The position numbers and the translations under genes were made by a program. A stretch of 64,000 nucleotides of DNA, taken from positions 496,001 to 560,000 of the forward strand of contig NZ_CP045298.1 of the NCBI RefSeq assembly GCF_009363115.1. The letters are read 5' to 3'. Under the pieces are notes generated by a model. The model did no database searches. It saw only the letters and a list, made by a program, of their open reading frames with translations, and was not told the DNA's origin. The DNA comes from Paenibacillus brasilensis. Lineage in GTDB: Bacteria; Bacillota; Bacilli; Paenibacillales; Paenibacillaceae. This document shows positions 17,907-26,537 of this stretch, piece after piece (the first letter of the stretch is position 1; every line of letters starts with the position of its first letter).

Positions 17907-17971
17907 ACACTTCTCCTTACTTTATTTTATTTTCAAAGAGCTTTACAGACTCGCTTCGGCTAAAATAGAAA

Positions 17972-18015
17972 AAGCACCTCAAACGAAGGCGTTAATGCCT
18001 AAGTTTGAGGTGCTT
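17972..18015 (-). terminator. Strong terminator downstream of the 18.1-kb gene
   Basis: A 13-base perfect stem (AAGCACCTCAAAC at 17972-17984, GTTTGAGGTGCTT at 18003-18015), followed on the minus strand by TTTTTCTATTTTA. It isolates the gene ending at 18100 from the surface protein gene that begins at 17906. Confidence 0.8.
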
Positions 18016-18099
18016 CCTCAAGTTCACGAGTATGTTTTGAAGCTATTATACTTTGTTCCAGGCGGGATGTAAACAGAACTGTAAAATTATTTGAAGGTT

Positions 18100-18981
18100 T
18101 TAATCTACCTTAACACCCAAGTTCCGAAAAAATCCCCGCATATTCTGCATATAAGAGTCCTGAGTAGCGGAAGCTTCCTTCAGTAGAGTTTGCATACTGT
18201 TCATAAATGCGGAAGCCGAAGTCGTATCAGCTTTGTCAAACCGATTCTTTAACTGTGTGTTATTTAACAGCTCTTCCATCTGTCCCGTACGTTCCTTGTA
18301 TTTGTTAATCCAATCAGGGTTTTGAGGGACCTTTTGCGCAAAGCTTAACAGTTGGCTCAGTCCATTTCCTCCACCCTTAATGTCATTCATGAATGCCGCA
18401 TATTGTTGAGGATCCGCCTGCTTCATCACTTCCGACAGTTTGACGTAATCCTCAGGAGCACCTAACGGGCGATCTGTTGGAGTCGTGTAGCTAATATCTC
18501 CGGTCTCTGAATCAATGGATCGTGTCAAAGCAATTCCAGCTATCTGGTTCATGGTTTCCAGAAATTCTTTGGCCTTATCGCCTTCCATGTAATGATCTGC
18601 AATATACTTGGATTGGGAAACTCCCATCTCCAGCAACACCGCTCGCTGATTCTCATCCGTTACCGTCCCGTCGACAATAAAATTGGATTGAATCATATTG
18701 TACACTGAATTGGACACTTCTTCTGGTTGACCTTCCAAAACCCGGTTTAATGAATCATTGATCTGTGTTGTACCAAAATACTTGGCAGCATGTGACACAA
18801 TAGCTCCTTCGGCCAGCTGTCTGCCGGCCTCACTAATCTCCACAGTGTCCTGAACGATCAATCCAGATTGTTTTTCTTCATGTAGCTGGGGGGATGGAAC
18901 TCCTTGCTTGCTTGACGGATTTATCCGTAAGCTACTAGAGTTAAGAACCGCTTGTTGTGCTCTAAGAGGCCCAAAATTCAT
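18100..18981 (-). CDS. Unrecognised protein of 293 residues
   Basis: I do not recognise the family. The ATG at 18981 is preceded by AGGAGGAAACAGG, so I prefer it to the ATG 33 bases upstream. There is no signal peptide or membrane helix. The N-terminal 60 residues are polar and Ser/Gln-rich, with a segment VQDTVEISEAGRQLAEGA that recalls linker motifs in flagellar or secretion regulators (a weak hint only). The rest is predicted helical, with many Gln, Asn and Met and a repeated FMN element (YAAFMNDIKGG, SAFMNSMQTLLKEA). It is monocistronic, with its own terminator, between a surface protein gene and a secreted protein gene. Confidence 0.7.
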   Translation of the reverse strand: MNFGPLRAQQAVLNSSSLRINPSSKQGVPSPQLHEEKQSGLIVQDTVEISEAGRQLAEGAIVSHAAKYFGTTQINDSLNRVLEGQPEEVSNSVYNMIQSNFIVDGTVTDENQRAVLLEMGVSQSKYIADHYMEGDKAKEFLETMNQIAGIALTRSIDSETGDISYTTPTDRPLGAPEDYVKLSEVMKQADPQQYAAFMNDIKGGGNGLSQLLSFAQKVPQNPDWINKYKERTGQMEELLNNTQLKNRFDKADTTSASAFMNSMQTLLKEASATQDSYMQNMRGFFRNLGVKVD

Positions 18982-19060
18982 CCTGTTTCCTCCTGTCATG
19001 TTTGTAACAGGCATCTAAGGCGTATGTATAATGTAATGTAACCCTGTTTGTATATATATC

Positions 19061-19097
19061 GGACAAAGCATATATGGAATGAATATATGCTTTGTCC
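19061..19097. repeat. Perfect 15-bp inverted repeat
   Basis: GGACAAAGCATATAT (19061-19075) and its exact complement (19083-19097) with a 7-base loop. It lies between the start of the 18.1-kb gene and the stop of the secreted protein gene. Neither side has a clear T tract, so it may be an operator or an mRNA 3' structure rather than a standard terminator. Confidence 0.6.
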
Positions 19098-19192
19098 AAA
19101 AATGAACATATATTGAAAAAAGCTACCTTGGCTTTAAATATAAAGTATTCAAATAACAAGTCATTGTGGAGATTTCTTTATGAACCCATCCA

Positions 19193-20662
19193 TCACCCGC
19201 CATAAACACTATAGGCAAAGTGATATACAATATCTGTGTCTATAATCGAAGTACCTGACACTTGAGCAGCTACCCCTGAAAGATCATAGTAATGTGTAAA
19301 ACTGATTGGTCCAGGCAGGTATTCCGCAATACTTCCAGTTGAAGATGGCAGGGAAAGGGTTACACTAAAGGCTCCATTCTGATCCGTATAACCAGTGCCT
19401 GTACGAGTGCGATTCCCGCTGCTTTCAGTCCAGTTCTGGTTCAACCAGGTTACATCCACTGGCGCATTTGCCACTGCATAACCATCAGTTGTCCTAACAA
19501 CACCTTTTACGGTAAGGTTACTGCGTTGATTAACCCGATAATGACGACCATATGAGTAGCTCGGATAATCATTAGGACCATTGCTGGAATCATAGCCGGT
19601 AATTTCAATTTTTCCGGCCCGAAGTACCGGCTTAAGTGTGAGTGTATACAAATGATCAGGTGAATACTGATTTGTTGTGTATACTCGCACATAGTAGGTT
19701 CCTGTATTTAAGGTAACGTTGTGATTCGTTTGCGGTAAAAGCACCATTTGGTTTCCTGTTAAAGCTCCATAAACTTCTGCGTTGTAGCCGTAGCTTTCCG
19801 AAGTATTGTCAAGCTTTACATTCAAAGCATCATAATTGCGGCTGGCAGGGATCGTGATTTGATACCAGTCGTTATCAATACCGGAATGAATAGAGCGCGA
19901 ATTAAGCGATGAGCCGCCCGTACTAAAGGTGAAATTATAGGCATGAAAAGCACTCTCATCCGGCTCATAGGCATCATAGCTGGAGCTTGTGTCGACCGTT
20001 AGATAGAAAGGATCATTAATGCTAGATCCCTTCTTGGCATGGACTGCAAGCGCGTAAGCCTTTTCATATCCAGCAGCGTTGCGGGTGCCTACGTTTTCAG
20101 GAAGTGATGCAGCCCCCTGTTCATAATTGTTAAAATAAGTACCATAGGTGGAAGCGTCAATGGCATTGGGATTAATATCACCTGTCGTCATATCAAATTC
20201 GTACAAGTATAAGTCATAGTCTAGCTGGGCTGAAAATGGACCATCTAACTGGGCCTGCAACAGTTCACCGGGCTGCAAATAAATCGGATATAAAAATTGT
20301 GTGCCCCCCTCTTGCGTAATCGTACCGGAATACGTAGCAGAGGAAGCTGTGGCTGATGCAGCCATTGGGCTTGCTTTCAGCGAAGAAATGGTTTCCCTTT
20401 TCAATGAGGTTGTGTCTGGGGTCTTGAAGTTGAGATTTTCTTGAATGACATAAACCGAAGACGTTACGCTGTCTAGCTTGTCTGCCCGCTTTAAACGCTT
20501 AATTACGTTTCCTTTATCAGTTGTTAGCTGAATCTGAGATTCCGCCTTAATCGCTTGATCCGATACAGCCTCCGTGCTTTCACTCGCATTCGCAGTCATT
20601 CCGAAAGCAAACAGGAGCATCACGCTCAACATCACTGCAATAGCCTTTTTGAACCTCTTCAT
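19193..20662 (-). CDS. Secreted protein with beta-sandwich repeats, function unknown
   Basis: 489 residues from ATG 20662, which has GAGGGG upstream and starts a clear signal peptide (MKRFKKAIAVMLSVMLLFAF, cut after TANA). Two similar beta-rich domains of the bacterial pre-peptidase type are suggested by repeated Asp/Tyr-rich stretches (LDYDLYLYEFD; SGIDNDWYQITIP; TGTYYVRVYTTNQYS). The C-terminal 105 residues form an Ig/CarboxypepD-like domain (VKGVVRTTDGYAVANAPVDV then GYTDQNGAFSVTLSLP). No catalytic residues are identifiable. A truncated copy of the last domain lies directly upstream at 20.9 kb, which points to a local duplication. Confidence 0.75.
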   Translation of the reverse strand: MKRFKKAIAVMLSVMLLFAFGMTANASESTEAVSDQAIKAESQIQLTTDKGNVIKRLKRADKLDSVTSSVYVIQENLNFKTPDTTSLKRETISSLKASPMAASATASSATYSGTITQEGGTQFLYPIYLQPGELLQAQLDGPFSAQLDYDLYLYEFDMTTGDINPNAIDASTYGTYFNNYEQGAASLPENVGTRNAAGYEKAYALAVHAKKGSSINDPFYLTVDTSSSYDAYEPDESAFHAYNFTFSTGGSSLNSRSIHSGIDNDWYQITIPASRNYDALNVKLDNTSESYGYNAEVYGALTGNQMVLLPQTNHNVTLNTGTYYVRVYTTNQYSPDHLYTLTLKPVLRAGKIEITGYDSSNGPNDYPSYSYGRHYRVNQRSNLTVKGVVRTTDGYAVANAPVDVTWLNQNWTESSGNRTRTGTGYTDQNGAFSVTLSLPSSTGSIAEYLPGPISFTHYYDLSGVAAQVSGTSIIDTDIVYHFAYSVYGG

Positions 20663-20934
20663 ACTGAAATCCCCTCTCGAATGGTTTAAGGAATTCCCGC
20701 TATCCCCGGATAAACCAGGGCACTTTCTAGGCTGTATGGCTCTATCATAAATCATTTTTGGTTCTATTGGAATATATTATGCAAAATATTTTCTATTTGT
20801 AATCTATGAAAACAAGACCATTTTCTTATCCTTGGTGAATAAACATGAAAAGTCGCTCTTTCTGAAATGGAAAGCCTCAGCTAACCATTCAAAAAAGGCG
20901 ACTCTCATGAATCGAAACTATATTAAAGCTTATC

Positions 20935-21273
20935 TTAATTTCTCAAGCTGTAAGCAAACAGATAAACAATGTCCGTTGCACTAATCGAAGTTCCATCGAC
21001 CTGAGCCGCTACTCCTGTAAGATCATAATAGTGTGTGGAACCAATTTCACTTATATAATCCACATTTTTTCCTGTCGATTGCGGAAGAGAAAGCGTTACA
21101 CTAAATCTACCGCTATCATCGGTGTACGCAGAAGCCGTTCTCGTACGGTTACCGCTGCCCTCGGTCCAGTTCTTATCCAGCCAAACGACCGTGACAGGAG
21201 CATTGGGAACCAGTTGGCCATCCGTCGTTTTCACAACACCGTTCACAATCAGGCTGCTGCCTCCGCGCCCCGT
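20935..21273 (-). pseudogene. Truncated paralogue of the neighbouring secreted protein
   Basis: The reading frame encodes only the last domain of the 19.2-kb protein. VNGVVKTTDGQLVPNAPVTV, AYTDDSGRFSVTLSLPQSTG and THYYDLTGVAAQVDGTSISA align throughout with the paralogue's end at roughly 65-70 percent identity by eye. Upstream, the frame is closed by a TAA at 21274-21276 and no start with RBS or signal peptide exists. It is the 3' remnant of a tandem duplicate. Confidence 0.8.
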
Positions 21274-21277
21274 TTAA

Positions 21278-21322
21278 GGTGCGAATGATCCGGGGTTTTT
21301 ATGTGCGCTTGGGGTTCGCACC
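21278..21322. repeat. Inverted repeat at the broken end of the paralogue
   Basis: GGTGCGAA (21278-21285) and TTCGCACC (21315-21322) flank a T-containing loop, with nearby ATCCGG/CCGGAT. It lies exactly where the duplicated gene is cut off and could mark the breakpoint or be a terminator-like element. Confidence 0.4.
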
Positions 21323-21506
21323 GGATTAACTTTCCTGTTGCACTTATGTTAAAAACCAGATCAATCAACTTAATTTCGACACTATTTTACCATAAAAATC
21401 CTACCATTCTCTTATTTATACGATATAATCAAATAATATGGATAGTTCCTTCTGACTATTAAATGAATCGAATTACCCATAACATACATAAAAAAGGGGA
21501 ATACAG

Positions 21507-21995
21507 ATGAAAAAACTTAGCCTGTTTATGTTAGTAATATGTTGCTTCTCCATTTTGGCAGCCTGCTCTACCGATCCGGTAAAAAAAGATCTAATCACCT
21601 ATGTGAATGATGGAATGCTTCCATTGGCACAAGAGGAAAAAACAGTAACTGATAAGTATACAGCTGCGACCGGAAATAATTACACTGATGACGTAACACT
21701 ATATAATACTTTAAAAGATGATATTATCCCTGAATACACCAAATATGTTGATAAAGTAGAAGCTGTAAAGACGGAAACGCCTGAGGTAAGAGCCGTCCAC
21801 GAAACTTACATCAAGGCCGTTAATACTCAAAAAGATGCCCTCATTATGATGCTCGATGCGTTGGAAAAACAGGATATGGGCTTAGTCAGTGAAGGTAACA
21901 CCAAGCTCACTGAGGGTAGAAAGCTACTCAGAGATTTTAATGAACAAGTCAACACACTTGCCAAAGAGCATGATGTTACTTTGAATAAAAAATAA
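21507..21995 (+). CDS. Small lipoprotein, function unknown
   Basis: 162 residues. The lipoprotein signal is KKLSLFMLVICCFSILAACS, with the lipobox LAAC. The mature part is helical and rich in Lys, Glu and Thr (EKTVTDKYTAATGNNYTDD; TYIKAVNTQKDALIMMLDAL), resembling lipid-anchored helical-bundle proteins of Bacilli with no known activity. The RBS AAAAGGGGA lies just upstream, and a strong terminator follows 6 bases after the stop, so it is a single-gene unit. Confidence 0.8.
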   Translation: MKKLSLFMLVICCFSILAACSTDPVKKDLITYVNDGMLPLAQEEKTVTDKYTAATGNNYTDDVTLYNTLKDDIIPEYTKYVDKVEAVKTETPEVRAVHETYIKAVNTQKDALIMMLDALEKQDMGLVSEGNTKLTEGRKLLRDFNEQVNTLAKEHDVTLNKK

Positions 21996-22001
21996 GTTTT
22001 A

Positions 22002-22027
22002 AAACTCCCTTTCTAGGGAGTTTTTTT
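22002..22027 (+). terminator. Rho-independent terminator of the lipoprotein gene
   Basis: The stem AAACTCCCT / AGGGAGTTT (22002-22010, 22015-22023) with a 4-base loop runs into seven T. Confidence 0.9.
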
Positions 22028-22035
22028 CTATGCAT

Positions 22036-22732
22036 TTATGAATATTCGAAGCAAATTACCGCTTTACTTAATTCTCTATCATAGAATAAATAGACGACTT
22101 CCGCCCCAAACGCTTGAAAATAATGTCCGGTGAAGGAACCGATATAGGTAAAAGTCTCACCATTGGAACGTTTGGGCACATGGGGCAAATTGGTTTGCTC
22201 GAACCGGAGCACCTCTTCGATCGATTCACCATATTCCTTTATATAGCTTTGAGCCTCATCAGACTGAAATGCGATATCATCCAAAATGCCGTTGACTTCA
22301 GGGAAACTCAACCCCCAACCATTGAACTTCTTTTCCTCAAAATCACGGGTGAGTTCATCTACAGATTCTTTGGTATTCCCAATGCTTTATCTCCCGCTAA
22401 TTTCAGCGTTTCATAGGTGGCTTCCAACTACTCTTTCTAGTGAAGTCTAAAGTAATCCAGTTCGCTTCGAATTTGTATTTACCGTCAATTACATCGAATC
22501 CCAACATATCTTCCTTGGTAAAAGCAGTATGAAATTGCTTCTTCTCACCCGCACAGCCTTCGTGAATTTCTTTTGCGGAAACAAAATGCAGCCACTTCTC
22601 CTGCTCCGGGAATAAAAATTGAAGATTAATCGAGCAAATCGGCTAAAAGTGCTTCCGATAATGTTTAAGATCGCCAACAAATACGTCCTCAAATGCTGGA
22701 AAATGTTTGATGTATTTCTCAGGTATATTCAT
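22036..22732 (-). pseudogene. Broken gene of unknown function downstream of a P-loop kinase
   Basis: Starting at ATG 22732 (GGGGAG upstream) the frame reads IPEKYIKHFPAFEDVFVGDL, meets an in-frame TAG after about 29 codons, and continues in the same frame with FPEQEKWLHFVSAKEIHEG and KFEANWITLDFT. Two frame changes (about 22425 and 22375) then lead through ATYETLKLAGDKALG to ESVDELTRDFEEKKFNGWGL and a coherent C-terminal part (GSFTGHYFQAFGAEVVYLFY), ending at 22036. Together the pieces suggest one protein of about 230 residues with no function I can name. It follows the kinase gene by 10 bases, as in an operon. Confidence 0.6.
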
Positions 22733-22742
22733 AGATACTCCC

Positions 22743-23195
22743 CTAGTTTGTGTAGTTCTCTGGCTGCTTTTCGATCTGAAACGTTCCTTCACTGGAAGTC
22801 ACGCTATAAAGTTCATCAAACCCTTCTTCGTAGCTCGGAGCCTTTAGTTTACTCATAACGCTTTTAATACCGATTTCAGGAATATACTCTTTGCCTGTGC
22901 GCTCCTCATTACGCTTGATGGATTCTACAAAATTGGGTTCAAAATAGTAACCAATAATCTTAAATCCCTTATTCTTACAAGCATCTATATATTTCTTCCG
23001 TTCCACAACCGTTGGACTCGTATTGTCTACAACAAAAGGCTGCATTGTTTCGATGGAGGCTTGAAGGTAAATGTTTTCCCTATTCCGTGTTTTAAGCATA
23101 TCAAGGTTTATTCGCATATGTGTTTTGAAGAAATGTTCTTTATAAAATGTCGATTTGCCTGAAGCCTGAATTCCTATAAAAATGACACACTCCAA
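22743..23195 (-). CDS. P-loop nucleotide/polynucleotide kinase-like ATPase
   Basis: 150 residues starting at a TTG with AAGGAAG upstream. The Walker A motif GIQASGKST at the extreme N-terminus, then RINLDMLK and FVVDNTSPTVVERKKYID with a later RNEERTG element, match the polynucleotide-kinase/zeta-toxin-like AAA group (family knowledge). It probably phosphorylates a small molecule or RNA end with ATP; the substrate is unknown. It heads a two-gene unit with the broken 22.0-kb gene. Confidence 0.75.
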   Translation of the reverse strand: MECVIFIGIQASGKSTFYKEHFFKTHMRINLDMLKTRNRENIYLQASIETMQPFVVDNTSPTVVERKKYIDACKNKGFKIIGYYFEPNFVESIKRNEERTGKEYIPEIGIKSVMSKLKAPSYEEGFDELYSVTSSEGTFQIEKQPENYTN

Positions 23196-23394
23196 ATCTC
23201 ACACTTCCTTGTCCAAGTATACATATTAGTTAATATAATCCCTATTTTGTGAAAAAATAGGAATTAAGCAAGACAAGAAGAAATTAGTAGATGGACTTGC
23301 AAAATTCTCCGTTTTTCATAGTATCTATTCCCCAAATGTTAGGCTATAATAATTTAAAATTTTATTTTATTCCGATAAGAAAAGGATGATATAT

Positions 23395-23823
23395 ATGAGT
23401 CAAGCTGCAGCCTCAATACCACGCCCGTTAGTAAGGGCTAATCAATGGATAATTGTTTTATCTGTAGTTTTCGCTTGGATCACAGGGGGATATGGGGTGC
23501 TAGCTATTCCTCTTATCGCGGGGTTGCTCGGTGTCCTTTTTAACTTCAATCCGGTAATGCGAATAGCCAAGCTTTTTTTGAAGAAAAGCCCCTCCTCGTA
23601 TGTGCAGGAGGACCGAGAACAGCAAAGGTTTAATCAGCTTCTTGCTGTCTTTTTTCTACTGGTCGCTTGGGTAGGATTTATGATCCAGTGGAATATTGTC
23701 GCTTATGCATTCTCGGCCCTGGTCCTGGTGGCGGCATTGATGGCTATCCTTGGTTTTTGCATAGGATGTTTTGTTCTCTACCAATGGTCCCAATATCAAT
23801 ATCGAAGAAGAAAAGACGTATAA
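23395..23823 (+). CDS. DUF4395 family membrane protein
   Basis: 142 residues with four hydrophobic segments. It shows family marks: IPRPLVRANQW at the N-terminus, a central FNPVMRIAKLF, and the Cys pair in GFCIGCF near the end, which suggests a redox or metal role. I prefer ATG 23395 (AAAGGATG upstream) over the ATG nine bases earlier. No reaction is known for the family. It is transcribed alone. Confidence 0.8.
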   Translation: MSQAAASIPRPLVRANQWIIVLSVVFAWITGGYGVLAIPLIAGLLGVLFNFNPVMRIAKLFLKKSPSSYVQEDREQQRFNQLLAVFFLLVAWVGFMIQWNIVAYAFSALVLVAALMAILGFCIGCFVLYQWSQYQYRRRKDV

Positions 23824-23933
23824 ACAGAAAAATCTCTCTATTATTTCCATTCCAATTAGAACATCGTTAATTAAATCGAAGGTGCAGCCAACCTCTCCAA
23901 CAATATGGATTCGATGTCGGTTCCGCCTTCTTT

Positions 23934-24281
23934 TTATTTTGCAGTAATGTTATCTTCAAACACAAAAACGGAGATGGCTATATCTTCTTCCACTTTAATA
24001 TCTGAAAAGAGATGCAGCAGCCGTGAATCCATGTAATCCTCCAGTTCTTTATTGAACTGTACGGGATAGATTTTTTGAACCATTTTGGTTCGGGCTGCAT
24101 GCACCATCTCTTTCCCGGAAGGCTCTTGCGCCAGAAACTTTTCGGATGGGGTCAAATTTCCATACAGCATCGTGATGGCCATATTATCTACAAAGGTCGT
24201 ATGTATGCGTTCCGGGCCTTTCCCAAACAGCTCTTTGCGTACTTTTCGAATAATTTCGTTAAAACCCGTTTCCCTTCTCAT
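23934..24281 (-). CDS. DUF2294 family protein
   Basis: 115 residues. The stretches KELFGKGPERIHTTFVDNM and LYGNLTPSEKFLAQ are the signature of DUF2294, a small soluble family common in Bacillales without a proven function. The length is normal. GGAGAGCGG precedes the ATG. Confidence 0.85.
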   Translation of the reverse strand: MRRETGFNEIIRKVRKELFGKGPERIHTTFVDNMAITMLYGNLTPSEKFLAQEPSGKEMVHAARTKMVQKIYPVQFNKELEDYMDSRLLHLFSDIKVEEDIAISVFVFEDNITAK

Positions 24282-24401
24282 ATCGCACCGCTCTCCTAAA
24301 ATCTACTAAAATCCCTGTTACTATTTCCATCATAACCGATTCCTATCATATAAAACAGAGAGCAAGCGAAAGTGATTTTTGGAACATGCTTTTATCTGCA
24401 A

Positions 24402-24830
24402 TTATAAGCGTTCATTAATTTTGATTAACATTTCCTCTAAAATTTGCTTTTCCTCTTCGGTCAGGGCTTGAACAATTTCGTCCTCCACCTTTTGAAAAGA
24501 GTCACTAAAAGCTTCAATCAGTTCAATGGCTTTTGGTAAAACATAAATATTTTTTTGCCGTTCATTATTGGCCGGGATTTTGCGCTCGATGAATCCTTTT
24601 TGCTCAAGACCTTGAAGCATGCTTGTAATGCTGGCTCCGCGCAGATGAAACCGATCGGCAAGATCCTTCTGAATTAAATCATTTTCTTGATTCTCGTAGA
24701 TATATCTAATCATTTTTCCTTGTTGAGCATTTAATCCCAACTCTTTTATACTCTCGTCCGCTCTTTTCTTTAACTTAAGACCGATAATCTGAAACAAATC
24801 CAGATAAACCGTATCCTTTTGGGTTTTCAT
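24402..24830 (-). CDS. MarR-family transcriptional regulator
   Basis: 142 residues. A winged helix-turn-helix spans about residues 45-105 (LIQKDLADRFHLRGASITSM, wing ERKIPANNERQKNIYVL) between dimerisation helices, the ordinary MarR layout. It is divergent from the amidohydrolase gene, and the intergenic region holds a 22-base palindrome covering that gene's -10 box, so repression of the neighbour and of itself is likely. The ligand is unknown. The RBS is GAGGAGG. Confidence 0.9.
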   Translation of the reverse strand: MKTQKDTVYLDLFQIIGLKLKKRADESIKELGLNAQQGKMIRYIYENQENDLIQKDLADRFHLRGASITSMLQGLEQKGFIERKIPANNERQKNIYVLPKAIELIEAFSDSFQKVEDEIVQALTEEEKQILEEMLIKINERL

Positions 24831-24921
24831 AATCGTTCCTCCTCAAATTATTAGAAGTCTAATTGTCAGTAAATAAACTATATAAATCTCTAAACTGTTT
24901 GTCAAACAAAAAATTAGTTTA

Positions 24922-24960
24922 TTGACAGTCATAAAACTAACAGTTAGAATTCTAACTGTT
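24922..24960 (+). promoter_or_regulatory. Promoter with palindromic MarR operator before the amidohydrolase
   Basis: TTGACA (24922-24927), 17 bases, TAGAAT (24945-24950). The perfect 22-base palindrome AACAGTTAGAATTCTAACTG plus TT (24939-24960) overlaps the -10 box. A related imperfect element, TTAGAAGTCTAA, lies near the MarR start (about 24850). This is the classic geometry of a repressor operator. Confidence 0.75.
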
Positions 24961-24987
24961 TAAAACCAAACACTTAGGAGGAACGAC

Positions 24988-26298
24988 ATGAAGAATGTAA
25001 CTCAAAGCTCTACGTTAGAAAAAGTTACAGCGATTACGAATGTACGTATTTTCGATGGAGAAAAAGTTATTGAGCCCAGAAATGTTATCATCCATGGGGA
25101 AACCATTATTTCGGTAGGCGGAGACCTTCCGACGCATGCAACGATCATCGACGGGGAAAATGCGACATTATTGCCCGGCCTGATTGATGCGCATGTCCAC
25201 ACTTCAATCGGTGGGTTACGAGATGCTTTAAAATTCGGCGTCACGACAGAACTCGAAATGAACGGCAGTTTTACAGAAAGAGGGCGCAAGATCCAGTTAA
25301 AAAACGTGAATGACGTCGCCGAAGTCCGTTCTGCCGGCACAGCGATCACCGCTCCAGGTGGTCATCCGGATGAATTATTGCAGGATGAGGATGAAATTCC
25401 TGAGTTCGTATTAAAGGAATTGGAGAAGTTACCAAAGGAAAACCGGGAAGCTATGCTAGCCGCTTACGCTCACGATCACGAAAAAGTGCCCCAAGTGACG
25501 ACAGTCGAAGAAGCGATCAAACATGTGCATACCCAAGTGGAGAGTGGCGCCGACTATATTAAAATCATGATTGAAGAAGGGACAGTCTTAGGTGCCCCTG
25601 GACTGCCTATTTTAAGCGACGAGATTCTAAAAGCAGCCGTAGCAGAAGCCCATAAGTTCGATAAAATTGTCATAGCCCACGTCTTGACGGCTCATTCTTC
25701 GCAGACCGCCATTGATATTGGAGTCGACGGATTGGGTCACTTATTTCTCGACAGGCCCAAATACACATCCGAGTTGGTGAAGTCCATAGCGGATTCAGGC
25801 GCATTTGTTATACCGTGCTTGGTATTGAACTCATCCATTCTGGGGAATCCGGCATCAGAATTGGCGAATGATCCACGTGTTTATTCCAAATTAAGTCCGG
25901 AATGGACCGATATTTTGAACTCAAGCTTCCATACTTTCCCGCAAGGCAATTTGGAGAATAGCTTTAAAAATGTGATGGATCTTCACCGTGCCGGTGTGGA
26001 TATTCTGGTCGGGACGGATGTCGCTCCCGTTCCTGTTCCGAATCTTGGCGGCCTTGCTCATGGAGCTAGCGTCCATCATGAAATGCAATTGCTGGTTGAG
26101 GCCGGATTTACTCCGATAGAAGCGCTTCAGTCGGCTACATCGAAACCGGCCCGTTGCTTTGGGCTTAACGATCGCGGCCGTATTGCCGAAGGTGCGCTCG
26201 CTGACTTTATACTAGTAAACGGTGATCCGACAACCAACATCTCGGATACCTTGTCGATCAAATCCGTATGGTTCAAAGGTGTACAACAACTATGTTAA
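24988..26298 (+). CDS. Metal-dependent amidohydrolase (imidazolonepropionase-like)
   Basis: 436 residues of the amidohydrolase superfamily. The metal site residues show as HVHTS after LLPGLIDA (about residue 68), IMIEEG with the bridging Lys region, IAHVLTAHSS, DGLGHLFLD and VGTDVAP (metal-bound Asp). The C-terminal beta-sandwich segment ends with ADFILVNGDP, the usual close of these enzymes. It probably hydrolyses a cyclic amide, hydantoin-like or carbamate compound in the cytoplasm; the substrate is not deducible. The RBS is AGGAGG. Control by the divergent MarR protein suggests an inducible detoxification or catabolic step. Confidence 0.85.
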   Translation: MKNVTQSSTLEKVTAITNVRIFDGEKVIEPRNVIIHGETIISVGGDLPTHATIIDGENATLLPGLIDAHVHTSIGGLRDALKFGVTTELEMNGSFTERGRKIQLKNVNDVAEVRSAGTAITAPGGHPDELLQDEDEIPEFVLKELEKLPKENREAMLAAYAHDHEKVPQVTTVEEAIKHVHTQVESGADYIKIMIEEGTVLGAPGLPILSDEILKAAVAEAHKFDKIVIAHVLTAHSSQTAIDIGVDGLGHLFLDRPKYTSELVKSIADSGAFVIPCLVLNSSILGNPASELANDPRVYSKLSPEWTDILNSSFHTFPQGNLENSFKNVMDLHRAGVDILVGTDVAPVPVPNLGGLAHGASVHHEMQLLVEAGFTPIEALQSATSKPARCFGLNDRGRIAEGALADFILVNGDPTTNISDTLSIKSVWFKGVQQLC

Positions 26299-26391
26299 TC
26301 AGAATCTCTCGAACAGGAACAATTTACTGATCTCATTTGTATGACTTCCATTTTTACTTCCCGAGGATAGCTTAATCTTGTTGCCAACGCA

Positions 26392-26453
26392 AAAACACCT
26401 CCAAAGTTTATCCTCATATCTTACGACATGGGGATTCCCTTTGAAGGTGTTTT
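26392..26453 (+). terminator. Terminator of the amidohydrolase gene
   Basis: AAAACACCTCCAAAG (26392-26406) pairs with CTTTGAAGGTGTTTT (26439-26453) with one mismatch and a loop of about 32 bases; T-rich sequence follows. Confidence 0.6.
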
Positions 26454-26482
26454 AATTGCAAGGAACATTGTAAGAAACATAC

Positions 26483-26520
26483 AAACAGTGCGCACCGCAT
26501 AGCGTCGGTACGCACTGTTT
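26483..26520 (-). terminator. Terminator of the beta-helix protein gene
   Basis: A 10-base perfect stem, AAACAGTGCG / CGCACTGTTT (26483-26492, 26511-26520), with an inner CACCG/CGGT pairing, 18 bases after the minus-strand stop codon. Confidence 0.65.
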
Positions 26521-26537
26521 TTCATTGAATACGAGGC

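Noticed and set aside
17926..18072. Small plus-strand frame around 17722-18072
   Set aside because: It runs through the signal peptide of the surface protein and a terminator hairpin; it is not a plausible gene.
26299..26537. CRISPR-like repeats, because of two hairpins close together
   Set aside because: The two inverted repeats differ in sequence and sit at the ends of two convergent genes, so they are ordinary terminators.
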